Positions 18,552-29,738 of a stretch of 64,000 nt of DNA are shown piece after piece. Where the stretch lies: the NCBI RefSeq assembly GCF_009905255.1, contig NZ_CP047602.1:992001-1056000 (forward strand), written 5' to 3'. The first letter of the stretch is position 1, and every line of letters begins with the position of its first letter. Source of the stretch: Thermoanaerobacterium aotearoense. Its GTDB lineage: Bacteria; Bacillota; Thermoanaerobacteria; Thermoanaerobacterales; Thermoanaerobacteraceae. The translations under genes and the position numbers were made by a program. The notes under the pieces were generated by a model. The model was not told the DNA's origin. It made no database searches and worked only from the letters and a program-made list of their open reading frames with translations.

Positions 18552-19451
18552 TTGATTAAAGAAGACGTTGTAACTAAAAGAAAATCAATATTGAAATTTA
18601 ATTATAGAGAAAAGAAAAAAATTAAAAAAATAATTTCTTTATTATGTTTGTGGATATTTGTTGCATTTACAGTTTTCCCAATTATATGGATGGTTATATC
18701 TTCAACAACAAATCAACAAGATTTACTTAGTGGTGATATAAGGCCGAGTTTTAAAAATATATTAGCTAACTATCATGATATGTGGACAAATATAAATTTT
18801 GGGATGTATTTTAAGAACAGTGTTATAATCGTTTCATGTACGACAATTTTAGCTTTGTCTATTGCAATACTTGCGGGTTATGCACTTGCTAGATTCAAGT
18901 TTATAGGTTCGAATTTGTTTGGTATTGCAACGCTTGGAACACAGATGATACCAGGGATACTATTTTTATTACCTCTATATTTAATATTTATACAAATGCA
19001 GCAAACTTTTGGAATAAAAATGGTTAATACATATCATGGGATAATATTAACTTATTCGGCTTTTTATATACCATTCAGCATATGGATTTTAAGAGGTTTT
19101 TTTGCATCTATTCCGATGGAAATAGAAGAAGCTGCAAGAATTGATGGGTGTACTCAGTTTAGTGCATTTTTAAGAGTGATATTGCCTTTAGCAATACCTG
19201 GAATCGTTGCAACCGCGATATATATATTTCTTATGGCATGGGATGAATTATTATTTGCTTGGGTACTTACTACTTCAGCAGATGTTCAAACTATTCCTGT
19301 TGGTATAAGACTTTTTGTAGGCCAATATCAGAACAGATACGATTTGCTTATGGCGGCATCTACTGTAGTTACTATACCAATTGCTCTTATGTTTTTCTTG
19401 TTGCAGAAATATTTTATTAGTGGAATGACAGCAGGTGCTGTAAAAGGATAA
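18552..19451 (+). CDS. Sugar ABC transporter permease (MalG type)
   Basis: Start chosen at TTG 18552 behind GGGGGAA; 299 residues. Six membrane segments and the EAA loop IEEAARIDGCTQFSAFLRVILPLAIPG. Completes the importer with the upstream permease and binding protein. The ATPase gene is not adjacent. Immediately after it lies a ruined beta-glycosidase gene, probably once the enzyme for the imported sugar. Confidence 0.92.
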   Translation: MIKEDVVTKRKSILKFNYREKKKIKKIISLLCLWIFVAFTVFPIIWMVISSTTNQQDLLSGDIRPSFKNILANYHDMWTNINFGMYFKNSVIIVSCTTILALSIAILAGYALARFKFIGSNLFGIATLGTQMIPGILFLLPLYLIFIQMQQTFGIKMVNTYHGIILTYSAFYIPFSIWILRGFFASIPMEIEEAARIDGCTQFSAFLRVILPLAIPGIVATAIYIFLMAWDELLFAWVLTTSADVQTIPVGIRLFVGQYQNRYDLLMAASTVVTIPIALMFFLLQKYFISGMTAGAVKG

Positions 19452-19466
19452 AAATGAGTGGTTTCA

Positions 19467-19999
19467 TTGAAAAAATTTAAAGATGATTTCATCTGGGAAC
19501 TCTTACATAAGCATATCAGATAGAAGGTGCGTATGATGAAGATGGAACTATTCCATCTATAAGGGATACATTTCCAAAAACTGAAGGAAAGGTATATGAT
19601 TACAATATTGGTGATTTTGCATGTGACTATTATCTTTTTGTAAGGATGATATAAAATTATTAAAAGATATATGTGTAAAGACGTACAGATTTTATATTCA
19701 TGACCGAGGATTTTCATGGAGATTGATATTTGATCCAAATGGTATGAATTTCCATGAAAAGATTATTGAGAACTTAAAAAATGATATTTTACCTATTTAA
19801 CAATTTATAATTGGTGTATGACATAATGAGTATGGCACGGGAGGATGACCAAATATAGGCAGTAAATTGGTATTTAAGATATGATATAAAATTATTTGAT
19901 GAGTTTTGCGATTCAATATTACAGTGGATAACACATAATGACCATGGTACCTCTATTTTAAGTTATGCATTAGGTGGGCATGCGCTGGACCATAAAATG
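19467..19999 (+). pseudogene. Decayed GH1 beta-glucosidase-type gene
   Basis: Fragments of an N-terminal GH1 domain are recognisable across several frames: KKFKDDFIW, then IEGAYDEDG with PSIRDTF and [41 protein letters not shown], and FDEF with QWITHND, the last matching the GH1 ITHNEP acid/base region with the Glu changed. Multiple frameshifts and stops interrupt it and the catalytic C-terminal half is absent. It follows the sugar importer directly, so the operon once encoded import plus hydrolysis of a beta-glucoside. Confidence 0.8.
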
Positions 20000-20340
20000 G
20001 AAAATGGAAAGTGGTATTAAAAAGTAATAATGGAAAATACACATGAATAGTACGATGAGTATAAAAGTTTTTAATGTCTGTATAATGGGGTTAAATACCT
20101 CAGCTTAAGTTGAAACCTGTAGGTCAACAAAATAAATATTCACTTCTAGTGAAAAATAGATATGAGCATAATTAAAAAATCGATCAAAAATAAAAACCAG
20201 AATAGGTAGGTAATGTAAATGATAAAGGCTAAAAAATATACTTGAACATTTAAAACTAAATAAAAGAAAAAAAAGAGCTGAAAAAGGGCATAAAAATCCT
20301 GTAGATAATTGATGGCAAAAATTGAGAACTAAAACATATA
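20000..20340. other. Non-coding, decayed DNA
   Basis: AT-rich stretch between the GH1 remnant and the transposase gene. I see no intact reading frame, no tRNA and no clear IS terminus; it may hold remnants of further elements. Confidence 0.5.
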
Positions 20341-20344
20341 AAAA

Positions 20345-21622
20345 TTAAGCTAAACGCTTTAAACCATCAAGAGATTTAATTTTATCGATATTACCTGATT
20401 TATATGCAACAATAGCAAGTGTCAATAAAGTAATATGGCCAAAAGTATTTAAATTACTTACAGAATCAATGTTTCTAACGTATGCCCTTTCAAAATCTAA
20501 AGCTTTAAAGCGGGAATTATATCTTTCTGATTCTGTCCTTAATTTATATTTGGATTTGAAATATATAGAATTTCTATCAATTGAAGACCTGTAATCAGTA
20601 GATATAGAAGTATATTTAATGCAACCCCTGTACTTTTTGCCATTAAAGTATTTGGGATGATGGCATGGGCAAAGAGAATCATTTTTAGACTTATAGTATT
20701 TACAACGATGTTTTTGCTTAATAAAACCATCGAAATACTCTTTACCATCTTTAATCATTGGAATACCTGCATCACAGACAACATGACCATCATCAGTTAA
20801 TTTATGCGTTTTAGAGCCTCTCTTATTAAGAGGAATAAAACAATGACCATGGAGGGTGTCTCTCACAAAACTATAGACTTTCTTAACATCATAGCCTTTG
20901 TCAGCAATAAAATTGACACCTTCAAGATTAAACCAATTGTTGGTTTCAGATAAAAGAGGGATTGCAGCATCAAAATCGGGGATATTAGCAGGAGTGGTTA
21001 CTTCAGCAATAGGAAGACCAGACAAAGAATCAATAATAATATGGTTTTTATATCCCCAATAAAATTCAAAATTTTTATTAGAAGAATCATTAGAAGCAGT
21101 ATGAACACCAAGTCTACAATCCTTGTCAGACTTAGGCTGATTATCTTTAGAGAATTTATTTTTAGAAAAACACTTAGGATTATTGAACTTAGTATTAGCC
21201 TTAATAGGAGTAGAATCCAAAGAAATAGATTCACCAGAAATAAGGCCGAAATCCTTAAGAATATTAACTTGATTCTGCATAACATAAGACAAATATTTAT
21301 GATCAAAATTTTTAAGGAAACGATCAAAAGTCCAATAAGAGGGCAACTTTTTAGTAATATCAAAACCGCAGAGGTGAGCAATAATAAGATTATTATTAAG
21401 ATAATCAATGAGATCAGAAATCTCACCGAATTTCTCAGCTTTCATAACAATGATGGCTCTAAAGAGGGCATGACGAGAATAACCTCTAGGGCCAAATTTA
21501 GAAGGCGGGAATTCAGGAATGGAAGACAAATCAAGATTGCTAAATAAAGAAGTATAAAAATCAATTTTAGGTTGAGAAGTAAAAAGGTCAATAATGTTTA
21601 AAACTTGTTGAAGCTGGTACAT
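20345..21622 (-). CDS. IS1182/IS5-like transposase
   Basis: 425 residues, apparently intact. DDE features: N-terminal FGPRGYSRHALFRAIIVMKAE, SLDSTPIKAN with the first Asp, NFIADKGYD with the second, and a C-terminal TESERYNSRFKALDFERAYVRN with the Glu. A Cys-rich insertion (HRCKYYKSKNDSLCPCHH) is typical of IS1182-type transposases. The gene probably represents a full or nearly full element, but I could not define matching terminal repeats. A hairpin upstream of its start pairs TGTAGG (21627) with CCTACA (21691). Confidence 0.85.
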   Translation of the reverse strand: MYQLQQVLNIIDLFTSQPKIDFYTSLFSNLDLSSIPEFPPSKFGPRGYSRHALFRAIIVMKAEKFGEISDLIDYLNNNLIIAHLCGFDITKKLPSYWTFDRFLKNFDHKYLSYVMQNQVNILKDFGLISGESISLDSTPIKANTKFNNPKCFSKNKFSKDNQPKSDKDCRLGVHTASNDSSNKNFEFYWGYKNHIIIDSLSGLPIAEVTTPANIPDFDAAIPLLSETNNWFNLEGVNFIADKGYDVKKVYSFVRDTLHGHCFIPLNKRGSKTHKLTDDGHVVCDAGIPMIKDGKEYFDGFIKQKHRCKYYKSKNDSLCPCHHPKYFNGKKYRGCIKYTSISTDYRSSIDRNSIYFKSKYKLRTESERYNSRFKALDFERAYVRNIDSVSNLNTFGHITLLTLAIVAYKSGNIDKIKSLDGLKRLA

Positions 21623-21812
21623 GTAGGGTTTCCTCCTTTAATGTTTAATGATGCTAATAATACAATAATTCGACATAAAAGGCAGGAAATCCTACATATC
21701 AGATAAAAAATTTTCAGGGTGATAAGAAAAAAGCATATCTTAAAAATGGCTAAAATCAAGGCTTTTGAGATATGCACAAGTCTAAGTGAAAAATAAACTA
21801 GAGGTGATAAAT

Positions 21813-22226
21813 ATGCAAAATTATAGAAAGTCGTCGCATGCTACGTATGATCTAAAATATCATGTAATATGGATAATAAAATACAGAAAACCTGTATTGG
21901 CCGGAAAAATAGCAGAAAGGACAAGAGAACTAATAAGAATGGTATGCAAAAATAACGAAGTAGAAATATTATCAGGGCATGTGTCAAAAGATCATATACA
22001 CATACTAGTGTCAGCACCACCACATTTGTCAGTAAGTAAGGTAGTACAATATATAAAAGGATACAGTTCAATAAAGCTTCTGATGGAAAATAAGGAGCTT
22101 AACAAACAATTTTGGGGACAACATACGTGGGCATGAGGATACTTTGTAGCAAGTAGTGGCAATGTAACAGATGAAGTGATAATAGTATATATGCAAAATC
22201 AAGACATTAAAACTCAATATCCTTAA
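21813..22226 (+). pseudogene. IS200/IS605-type TnpA transposase with in-frame stop
   Basis: The protein follows the small Y1 transposase pattern: SSHATYDLKYHVIWIIKYRKPVL, the HUH-containing VSKDHIHILVSAPP and VVQYIKGYSS. At 22134 a TGA stands where the family has Arg (WARGYF). The frame then continues as GYFVASSGNVTDEVIIVYMQNQ to 22226. The lost tail contains the probable catalytic Tyr (VYMQNQ). A single C-to-T change would explain it. No tnpB gene is adjacent. Confidence 0.85.
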
Positions 22227-22274
22227 GATTTTGGGTTTTAAAAAAATAAAATAAATTAAAGGAGGTCATATAAA

Positions 22275-25200
22275 ATGAGCAAGATAGCGAGACAGATAAT
22301 AACTGTTTTCGTGACCCTTGTACTGGCAGTATATTCTATCCCTATTATTGGGGCAACCAGTAAGCAAAGTTATGAGACTGAAAAGTATCCATACTTACTT
22401 GGAAATGATAATGTAAAAAAACCATCTGTAGCAGGAGCTTTACAAGTTGTCGAAAAGAATGGACGGAAAATACTTGCAGATGAGAATGGAGATCCAATAC
22501 AACTTCGTGGCATGAGCTCTCATGGATTGCAGTGGTTTCCGCAAATTATTAATGATAATGCCTTCGCAGCACTTTCTAAAGATTGGGAGGCAAATGTAAT
22601 ACGACTTGCAATGTATGTTGGCGAAGGAGGATATGCTACAGATTCAAGTGTTAAAGATAAGGTAATACAAGGTATCGATTTGGCTATTAAGAATGACATG
22701 TATGTTATTGTTGACTGGCATGTACTTAATCCTGGCGATCCAAATGCAGATATATATAGCGGAGCTTTGGATTTTTTCAAAGAGATAGCGCAAAAATATC
22801 CAAACGATAAGCATATTATTTACGAATTGGCAAATGAGCCTAATTCAAATGCTCCAGGTGTTACAAATGATCTGGATGGCTGGGAAAAAGTAAAATCTTA
22901 CGCAGAACCTATCATCAAAATGCTAAGAGATACGGGAAATCAAAATATTGTAATTGTCGGCAGTCCAAATTGGAGTCAGCGTCCAGATTTGGCAGTGGAA
23001 GATCCTATTAATGATAAAAATACTATGTATTCAGTGCATTTTTATACAGGTACTCATCTTACGGAAGAGGATGGCAAACCAGGATATGTTTTTGGTAACA
23101 TGGTATATGCAATTGAACATGGCCTTCCTGTTTTTGTAACGGAGTGGGGTACAAGTGATGCAAGCGGAAATGGTGGACCTTATTTAGATGAGGCTGATAA
23201 GTGGCTTAATTACTTAAATGAAAACAATATCAGCTGGGTCAATTGGTCACTTTCTAACAAAAATGAGAGTTCTGCAGCTTTTACACCTTATGTGGCAGGA
23301 GAAACTGAAGCAACTAATTTAGACCCAGGACCTGATCAAGTATGGAGCATCCCAGAGCTTAGTGTTTCTGGAGAATATGTTCGTGCACGCATAAAAGGAA
23401 TTCCGTATCAACCAATTGATCGTTCAAAAAAACCATATAAAACAGTAGTATGGGATTTTAACGATGGAACGACTCAAGGGTTTGTTGTAAATAAAGATAG
23501 TCCTATACAAAGCATCAAATTGTCAAATGAAAATAACATGTTAAAAATTGATGGTATGAAGGATAGTAAAGATGTTTCTGAAGGAAATTTTTGGGCGAAT
23601 GTACGTATTTCGGCTGATGAGGCAACTATAAAGCCAGATATATTTGGAGCAGGTGAGTTGATGATAGATGTAGTTGTTTTAGAGCCTACTACTGTGTCAA
23701 TTGCTGCTGTTCCGCAGAGTACCAATCATGGATGGGCTAACCCTAATCGTGCTGTCATAGCTACTCCGGATGATTTTGCGTTACAGTTGGATGGCACATA
23801 TGAAGCTACTTTGATTATAACTAAAGACGATGCTCCAAATCTTGAAGCTATTGCAACAGATACGAGTGACAATACTTTGACTAATATTATTCTTTTTGTT
23901 GGTGTAGAAAATGAAGATACTGTTTATATAGATAATATTACAGTGTCAGGAAATCGTACAGTTGTTGAGCAGCCGGTTAAAAATGATCCATTGGGGACTG
24001 CGATGTTACCATCAGATTTTGAGGATATGACTCGTCAAGGCTGGGATTGGGATCAATCATCAGGAGTAAAAAGTGCACTTACTATACAAGAATCAAATGG
24101 TTCCCATGCCTTATCATGGGAAGTTCAATACCCTGATGTAAAACCTATTGATAATTGGGCTTCTGCGCCTCGTCTAATTCTTCGAAACATTAATGCTACC
24201 AGAGGTGATAATAAGTATTTGGCATTTGATTTTTACCTTAATCCAAGCCGTGCAAATAAAGGTTCGCTGGCGATTAATTTGGCTTTTGCACCTCCAAGTT
24301 TAGGTTATTGGGCTCAAGAATCTGACACATATAATATACCGTTAGAATCGCTATCTCAGCTTTCGAAAACGAATGATGGATTGTATCACTTTAAAGTTAG
24401 CTTTGACCTTGATAAAATTGCGGATAATAAAGCAATTGCACCAGATACTGTTTTACGCGATATAATCATAGTCGTTGCTGATGAGAACAGTGACTTTATT
24501 GGTAGAATGTATTTAGACAATGTAAAATTTGAGGTAGATAACCAATCACAAAATGGTAATAGTAGTTCAAATGTATCTGCATCTTCATCGTATACATCAA
24601 ATTCAGTCAATGAAAAGCAACAAGATGTAATAATAATATCTGGTAACAGTGTATCAAAAATTGATGAAGATAGTATAATGAATGATATAAAAGATACGAG
24701 CACAAATGAAATAGTTTTTGATCTTACAAAAGTTGGAGATAGTAATCAAAAAGTTCTTGAAGTGCCAGTAAGTATTTTGGTTTTAGCATATGAAAACAAT
24801 AAGAACATAGTAGTAAACTCTGGTGAAATGAAATTTGAATTAGCAAGACAATCTATAAAATTAGATGGGTTAAGCGATTCTGTAAAATTTCATATAACTA
24901 ATAATGAAAATAGTAATAATGGTGAACTTATGCCTATTACAAATTCATACATCATAAAAATAACTTCAGGTGACAAAGATGTAGAGATGACGTTACCAAT
25001 TATTTTGTCATTAAATGTAAATAGAGCAAAAGATATAAGAAAAATAGGAATTTACAGCTATGATGAATCGAATGGTCAGTGGAAATATTTAGGTGGAAGT
25101 GTAGATAAAAGTACGAAGACAATAACATATGATGCGATATCATCGTCGGTTTATGCAGTATTTGAATTAGAAAAGAACTTTAAAGATGTTAATAGTGATT

Positions 25201-25721
25201 TTTGGGCTGAAGATGTAATAAGCGTACTTGCAGCAAAGCACATTGTAAGTGGAGAAAACAGCAATAATTTTGCACCTAATGACAAGATTACAAGAGCTGA
25301 ATTTGCATCAATGGCTGTAAGAGCATTAGGAATTTCTGAAACATCGTATAAAGGAGAATTTAACGATGTAAAAGGTGACTCATGGTATGCGGGTGCTATA
25401 CAAGCTGCATATGGTGCAGGCATTATAAGTGGTGATGGTAAACAAATAAGACCTGATGACCCATTGACAAGAGAGGAAATGGCTGCTATTGCAATGAGAA
25501 TATATGAGAAATTAACTCAGTATAGTGACATAAATGGAAATACTTCTTTCACTGATGATAATGAGATAAGTATTTGGGCAAAAAATGCAGTTTTAAAAGC
25601 CATGAAGCTTCAAATTATCGAAGGAGAGCCGGGCAACAAATTTAAACCTAAAAATGAAGCTACAAGAGCGGAAGCAGCAGCGGTTATATATAGTGTTTTG
25701 GATAAAGTAGGTAATATATAA
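22275..25721 (+). CDS. S-layer-anchored GH5 endoglucanase with two CBM17/28-type modules
   Basis: 1148 residues. Signal peptide (1-30); GH5 catalytic domain about 60-360 with acid/base Glu188 in YELANEPN and nucleophile Glu290 in VFVTEWGTS; two carbohydrate-binding modules of CBM17/28 character (about 378-560, starting [13 protein letters not shown], and about 571-755, starting [17 protein letters not shown]); a Ser/Asn-rich linker; a beta-rich domain (about 790-955); three SLH repeats (965-1148) each with the ITRAEF-like motif. It hydrolyses beta-1,4-glucans at the cell surface while held by the SLH domains on pyruvylated wall polymer. RBS AAAGGAGG. IS remnants on both sides suggest an acquired or unstable locus. 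Confidence 0.92.
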   Translation: MSKIARQIITVFVTLVLAVYSIPIIGATSKQSYETEKYPYLLGNDNVKKPSVAGALQVVEKNGRKILADENGDPIQLRGMSSHGLQWFPQIINDNAFAALSKDWEANVIRLAMYVGEGGYATDSSVKDKVIQGIDLAIKNDMYVIVDWHVLNPGDPNADIYSGALDFFKEIAQKYPNDKHIIYELANEPNSNAPGVTNDLDGWEKVKSYAEPIIKMLRDTGNQNIVIVGSPNWSQRPDLAVEDPINDKNTMYSVHFYTGTHLTEEDGKPGYVFGNMVYAIEHGLPVFVTEWGTSDASGNGGPYLDEADKWLNYLNENNISWVNWSLSNKNESSAAFTPYVAGETEATNLDPGPDQVWSIPELSVSGEYVRARIKGIPYQPIDRSKKPYKTVVWDFNDGTTQGFVVNKDSPIQSIKLSNENNMLKIDGMKDSKDVSEGNFWANVRISADEATIKPDIFGAGELMIDVVVLEPTTVSIAAVPQSTNHGWANPNRAVIATPDDFALQLDGTYEATLIITKDDAPNLEAIATDTSDNTLTNIILFVGVENEDTVYIDNITVSGNRTVVEQPVKNDPLGTAMLPSDFEDMTRQGWDWDQSSGVKSALTIQESNGSHALSWEVQYPDVKPIDNWASAPRLILRNINATRGDNKYLAFDFYLNPSRANKGSLAINLAFAPPSLGYWAQESDTYNIPLESLSQLSKTNDGLYHFKVSFDLDKIADNKAIAPDTVLRDIIIVVADENSDFIGRMYLDNVKFEVDNQSQNGNSSSNVSASSSYTSNSVNEKQQDVIIISGNSVSKIDEDSIMNDIKDTSTNEIVFDLTKVGDSNQKVLEVPVSILVLAYENNKNIVVNSGEMKFELARQSIKLDGLSDSVKFHITNNENSNNGELMPITNSYIIKITSGDKDVEMTLPIILSLNVNRAKDIRKIGIYSYDESNGQWKYLGGSVDKSTKTITYDAISSSVYAVFELEKNFKDVNSDFWAEDVISVLAAKHIVSGENSNNFAPNDKITRAEFASMAVRALGISETSYKGEFNDVKGDSWYAGAIQAAYGAGIISGDGKQIRPDDPLTREEMAAIAMRIYEKLTQYSDINGNTSFTDDNEISIWAKNAVLKAMKLQIIEGEPGNKFKPKNEATRAEAAAVIYSVLDKVGNI

Positions 25722-25867
25722 GTATGCTAATATTTAATAAATTTATATTAATTGTGAGTTATATGTTATATGTAGATGCATAATAGCATCTTTTTTTTGC
25801 CAAGGAAAATAGATAAAGCAAATATTTCTGATTTTAGTAAATGCATATTTGGATAAAAATATAAAGA

Positions 25868-26937
25868 AACTATAGATGAGAAAATTAGAATTGTCTCGGT
25901 ACCTAATTCAGTATCAGTACAAATAAATGCAATGTAGAGCATTCTCATTTTTAAAAGCTTTCTCAGGCCAGCACAATACTACTACAGCATTATCTATGCC
26001 ATTTAAGGCTCCTTCATAACGATATACCCAGTACCTAGAAGTGTTCACTGTAACAAGGTGAACTTCGTCCTTTTCGATATATTGGGCAAAATCTTTTATC
26101 TGAATTCTGATGCCTTGTGGATAGATAATTCTGTTAGTTTTTAGTGCTCCTATGAGATGGTATCCTCTTTCAAAATGTGCTTCTATTACTTTTTTGTTTA
26201 TGTACCATGAATCACATAGTCCATATGCTAGCCCTTTAGGTATTGGAAGCATAGATACCATTTCACATATTCTTTCGATTTTGCTTTTGCCACCTTTTTC
26301 ATAGCGTTCAATGTAGTAAGGCAATACTACTTTGCCGCAGGATAGCATCATGGTAAGAAGTTGATGTCCCCAAACTTGTTTCCCTTTTAGATGTGATTGA
26401 TGGAATCCTGTTGCCTGGATAGAATGCTTAGCCTGTGACGAAGGCTTCGTCTTTTCAGCAATAGTATCATCAAAAATCACAAATATCGGCTTGTTGCTAA
26501 TTTGGGATAATTCAAATATAATACGAATAACTTCTCGCCTTATAGCTTTCCATGCATATTCTATATTCCAAACACCTTGGCTTAAAAATTTGCCAAAGGT
26601 AGTTCTATGGCAATTAGCAAAGCTTAAATTAACTACATCAGTAACAGTATCACTATAACCCTTTTGAGTGGCAGCAATTATAAATTCTAAAATATGGCGA
26701 ATAACAGGCTTAGAGAAATATAATGCAAAATTTATTTTCATTAAGTACTAGATTATTGATGAAATTTCTGTTATTCTTTTATTATGAGACATTTGCTCCA
26801 CTCCTATGATTAATATTGTTTTGGTACAGCAATATATTAATACCATAGAAACGAGCATTTGTCTCTATTTTTTATTAAATTTTTTCATGTAAGTTTATTA
26901 TGGTAATTTATGTTAGTGATTTTTCTCATCTATAGTT
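25868..26937. mobile_element. Internally deleted IS with perfect 17-bp terminal inverted repeats
   Basis: AACTATAGATGAGAAAA at 25868-25884 has its exact reverse complement at 26921-26937. Between them lies a truncated DDE transposase gene. The transposase C terminus and its third catalytic residue are missing, so the element is non-autonomous but retains both ends. No convincing target-site duplication is visible in the flanks. Confidence 0.8.
25914..26741 (-). pseudogene. Truncated, frameshifted DDE transposase (IS701-like)
   Basis: 275 residues are open. The first catalytic Asp region FVIFDDTIAEKTKPSSQAKHSIQATGFHQSHLKGKQVWGHQLL and the second GLCDSWYINKKVIEAHFERGYHLIGALKTNR fit the IS701/DDE_5 group. 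Near 25925 the frame shifts: NENALHC continues in another frame as AFICTDTELGTETI, after which family sequence stops short of the left terminus at 25868. The region with the catalytic Glu is gone. Confidence 0.8.
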
Positions 26938-27011
26938 AGTATATTTATTATGCTATAATATAGTAATATAAGAATTATTTACAATACTCTTGTTATTAGG
27001 AGATGATAAAA

Positions 27012-27563
27012 TTGGCATTTACAGAAATATCAATCAGAAAAGCATTTACATTTCTTGAGCCGGGACCTGTTATACTTGTTACGACAAGGGAAGGTGACAA
27101 AAATAATATAATGACTATATCATGGCACATGGTTACGGATTTTATCCCGCACATTGCAATATCAACAGGAGCGTGGAATCATTCATTTACAACGATGATG
27201 AAGACGAAGGAATGTGTGATAGCAATTCCTGGTGATGATATGATTGAGAAAGTCGTAAGAATTGGTACGGTATCAGGTACGGAAGTTGATAAGTTTAAGG
27301 AATTTGGACTGACACCATTGCCTGCAAAAAGTGTAAAGGCACCTCTTATAGAAGAATGTATTGCATGTATAGAGTGTAAAGTCGAGGATTATATTGAAAA
27401 ACATGGGATTGTTGTACTGGAAGGGATTTGCCTGTGGGTAGATCAAGACAAAAAAGGGAAATATACATTTCATGCCAATGGCGATGGTACTTTTACAGTA
27501 GATAGTGATAAGGTGCTAAATTACAGAAGTATGATGGAAAAATGGATTCCTGAGGGTGTGTGA
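27012..27563 (+). CDS. Flavin reductase-like, FMN-binding split-barrel protein
   Basis: Start probably TTG 27012, about 7 bases after AGGAG; the ATG at 27003 directly abuts the ribosome site. About 183 residues. The pattern EPGPVILVTTREGDKNNIMTISWHMVTDFIPHIAIS, with SFTTMMKTKECVIAIP and a CIACIECKVEDYIEKHG segment, matches the flavin reductase/split-barrel family. It probably uses FMN in electron transfer; substrate unknown. It stands just upstream of an ABC exporter gene. Confidence 0.85.
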   Translation: MAFTEISIRKAFTFLEPGPVILVTTREGDKNNIMTISWHMVTDFIPHIAISTGAWNHSFTTMMKTKECVIAIPGDDMIEKVVRIGTVSGTEVDKFKEFGLTPLPAKSVKAPLIEECIACIECKVEDYIEKHGIVVLEGICLWVDQDKKGKYTFHANGDGTFTVDSDKVLNYRSMMEKWIPEGV

Positions 27564-27601
27564 GAGAGTAATAATCGGACTTAATAGACGGGGGGATTTT
27601 T

Positions 27602-29335
27602 TTGAGGCTTATAAAAAGGTTTGCGTCGTATTACAAGCCGCATATATGGCTATTTATACTTGACATGACCTGTGCATTTTTCATATCAGCGTCGGATCTC
27701 GTCTTTCCAATGGTGACGAGAAATGTAATAAACAATGTTATACCAAATAAAGAATTTAACCTTATATACAGATTTGCAATACTATTAGCAATTATGTACT
27801 TTGGAAGGATGATACTTGAATACATAGTTGGATACTACGGACATGTTTTAGGTGTAAACATAGAGTACGATATGAGAAAGGATGCTTTTGCACATCTTCA
27901 GAAACTGTCTATGAATTACTATGACAATACAAAGACAGGCTATATAATGTCAAGGGTTGTCAATGACTTAAATGAGATAGCAGAAGTAGCACATCATGGT
28001 CCAGAGGATCTTTTTTTGTCTATCATAAGGATAATAGGTACATTCATACTTTTGCTTACAATTGATGTGAGACTGACATTGGTTGTATTCACCATAATAC
28101 CTTTTATGTTTATATACATGTATATTTACAACAATAAGTTTGAAGTTATATGGAAGAATGTCCGTGAGACGCAGGCACAGATGAATGCTACATTGGAAGA
28201 AAGCATTACAGGAATAAGGGTCGTCAAATCATTTGTAAGGGAAAAATTTGAAAAGCTTAAATTTGACAATAAAAGCTCTATGTACAAAAGCGCCAGGTCA
28301 AAAGCAGTTAAGCATATTGGCATATTTGATTCCAGTGTAAATTTTCTTTCTAATATATCAGTTGTGATTACTCTTGCAGCAGGTGGTTATTTCATATCAA
28401 AAGGACTTATAAATACAGGTGATTTGGTGGCATATATCATATACATAAGCCAGTTTTTGCAGCCTTTGACTGTGCTTTTAAGATTCGTAGAGCAATATCA
28501 ACAGGGAATGGCTGGATTTAGGCGGTTTGTGGAGCTTATGGATACAGAGCCAGAGATAGCTGACAAAAAAGGTGCGATAGAGTTAAAAGATGTGAAAGGC
28601 AATATTGAGTTTGACAATGTCACATTTAGCTACGACAACAAAAAAGAAGTTTTATCTGGAATAAACCTTAAGATAAAACACGGGGAGACGGTTGCGATAG
28701 TAGGGCCGTCAGGTGCAGGTAAGACCACACTTCTAAGCCTTATACCGAGGTTTTATGAGATAGATGCTGGCTCCATAAAAATTGACGGTATAGATATAAG
28801 GGATGTGAAGCTTTCATCATTGAGAGAAAATATAGGCATTGTCCAGCAGGATGTATTTTTGTTTTCGGGCACAATAAAAGAAAACATCTCATACGGTAAA
28901 TTAGATGCTAGTGACGAAGAAATAATAAATGCGGCCAAAGCTGCAAATGCTCACGACTTCATAATGGAGCTAAAAGATGGCTATGATACGTATATTGGAG
29001 AAAGAGGCGTTAAATTATCTGGTGGGCAAAAGCAGAGAATATCTATTGCAAGGATGTTTTTAAAAAATCCTCCGATACTTATACTTGATGAAGCAACATC
29101 GTCACTTGATAACAAAAGTGAATCGATTATCCAGCAGTCTATTGATAATCTATCGAAAAACAGGACTACCCTCATAATCGCTCACAGGTTAGGAACTATA
29201 AGAAATGCTAAACGGATAATCGTACTTACTGAAAATGGAATAGAAGAAGAGGGCACGCATGAAGAGCTTATGAATCGAAAAGGTGTATATTATAATCTGT
29301 ACAACTACCAGCAGGAAAATTTGACAATAGTTTAA
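27602..29335 (+). CDS. ABC half-transporter (ABCB/MsbA-like exporter)
   Basis: 577 residues, TTG start behind a GGGGGGA run. Transmembrane domain with six segments (1-320), then the ATPase: Walker A VGPSGAGKTT, signature LSGGQKQRIS, Walker B ILILDEATSSLD, H-loop IAHRLGTI. Single-gene homodimeric exporter for lipid, peptide or drug; the substrate cannot be inferred. The 3' end of this gene is partly duplicated at 29755-29780, after the HicA-like gene. Confidence 0.92.
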   Translation: MRLIKRFASYYKPHIWLFILDMTCAFFISASDLVFPMVTRNVINNVIPNKEFNLIYRFAILLAIMYFGRMILEYIVGYYGHVLGVNIEYDMRKDAFAHLQKLSMNYYDNTKTGYIMSRVVNDLNEIAEVAHHGPEDLFLSIIRIIGTFILLLTIDVRLTLVVFTIIPFMFIYMYIYNNKFEVIWKNVRETQAQMNATLEESITGIRVVKSFVREKFEKLKFDNKSSMYKSARSKAVKHIGIFDSSVNFLSNISVVITLAAGGYFISKGLINTGDLVAYIIYISQFLQPLTVLLRFVEQYQQGMAGFRRFVELMDTEPEIADKKGAIELKDVKGNIEFDNVTFSYDNKKEVLSGINLKIKHGETVAIVGPSGAGKTTLLSLIPRFYEIDAGSIKIDGIDIRDVKLSSLRENIGIVQQDVFLFSGTIKENISYGKLDASDEEIINAAKAANAHDFIMELKDGYDTYIGERGVKLSGGQKQRISIARMFLKNPPILILDEATSSLDNKSESIIQQSIDNLSKNRTTLIIAHRLGTIRNAKRIIVLTENGIEEEGTHEELMNRKGVYYNLYNYQQENLTIV

Positions 29336-29426
29336 GGAGGTTGTCAAATCATCATTATATGATTTCATTTTGTCATATATAGGTATGCGCTTAATAACGC
29401 ATATCTATATATATTTTCGATTTTCT

Positions 29427-29684
29427 TTAAGTCCCTTGCTTAATAAATAAATTATATATTGATTTAAGCTGGTGCCCTCTTCGTCTGCAGCTTTCACTAA
29501 TATAAGGTCTTTTATATGGTATAGTTATAGTCAAGTTTTCAAAATGATATGTATAATGGCTAGAGCCTTTTGAAGGTTGGGTTCGAACAAAGCCAACATC
29601 TAATAAAATTTTATCAATTTCTTCAAAACGCACTGTTTTAGGATTGTTTTTAATTTTCTCGATTAACTTTTCTTTTTTGGACAT
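29427..29684 (-). CDS. HicA-like toxin-fold protein
   Basis: 85 residues of the small dsRBD-like HicA type: IDKILLDVGFVRTQPSKGSSHYTYHFENLTITIPYKRPYI, where the family His in the GSHH(I/Y) motif appears as SSHYTY. HicA toxins are mRNA interferases paired with a HicB antitoxin. No hicB follows on this strand, so it may be an orphan or have another role. A perfect palindrome GACATTATATATAATGTC (29721-29738) lies upstream of its start as a possible operator. Confidence 0.65.
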   Translation of the reverse strand: MSKKEKLIEKIKNNPKTVRFEEIDKILLDVGFVRTQPSKGSSHYTYHFENLTITIPYKRPYISESCRRRGHQLKSIYNLFIKQGT

Positions 29685-29720
29685 AAGCTATCATCTCCAA
29701 ACTTCTACGATATTATATAT

Positions 29721-29738
29721 GACATTATATATAATGTC
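29721..29738. promoter_or_regulatory. Palindrome upstream of the HicA-like gene
   Basis: An 18-base perfect palindrome 37 bases upstream of the HicA-like start codon, overlapping AT-rich promoter-like DNA. Toxin-antitoxin operons are commonly autoregulated at such sites; the binding protein is unknown. Confidence 0.5.

Noticed and set aside
20095-20180. Possible TnpB C-terminal remnant
   Set aside because: The resemblance to TnpB tails was too short to support.
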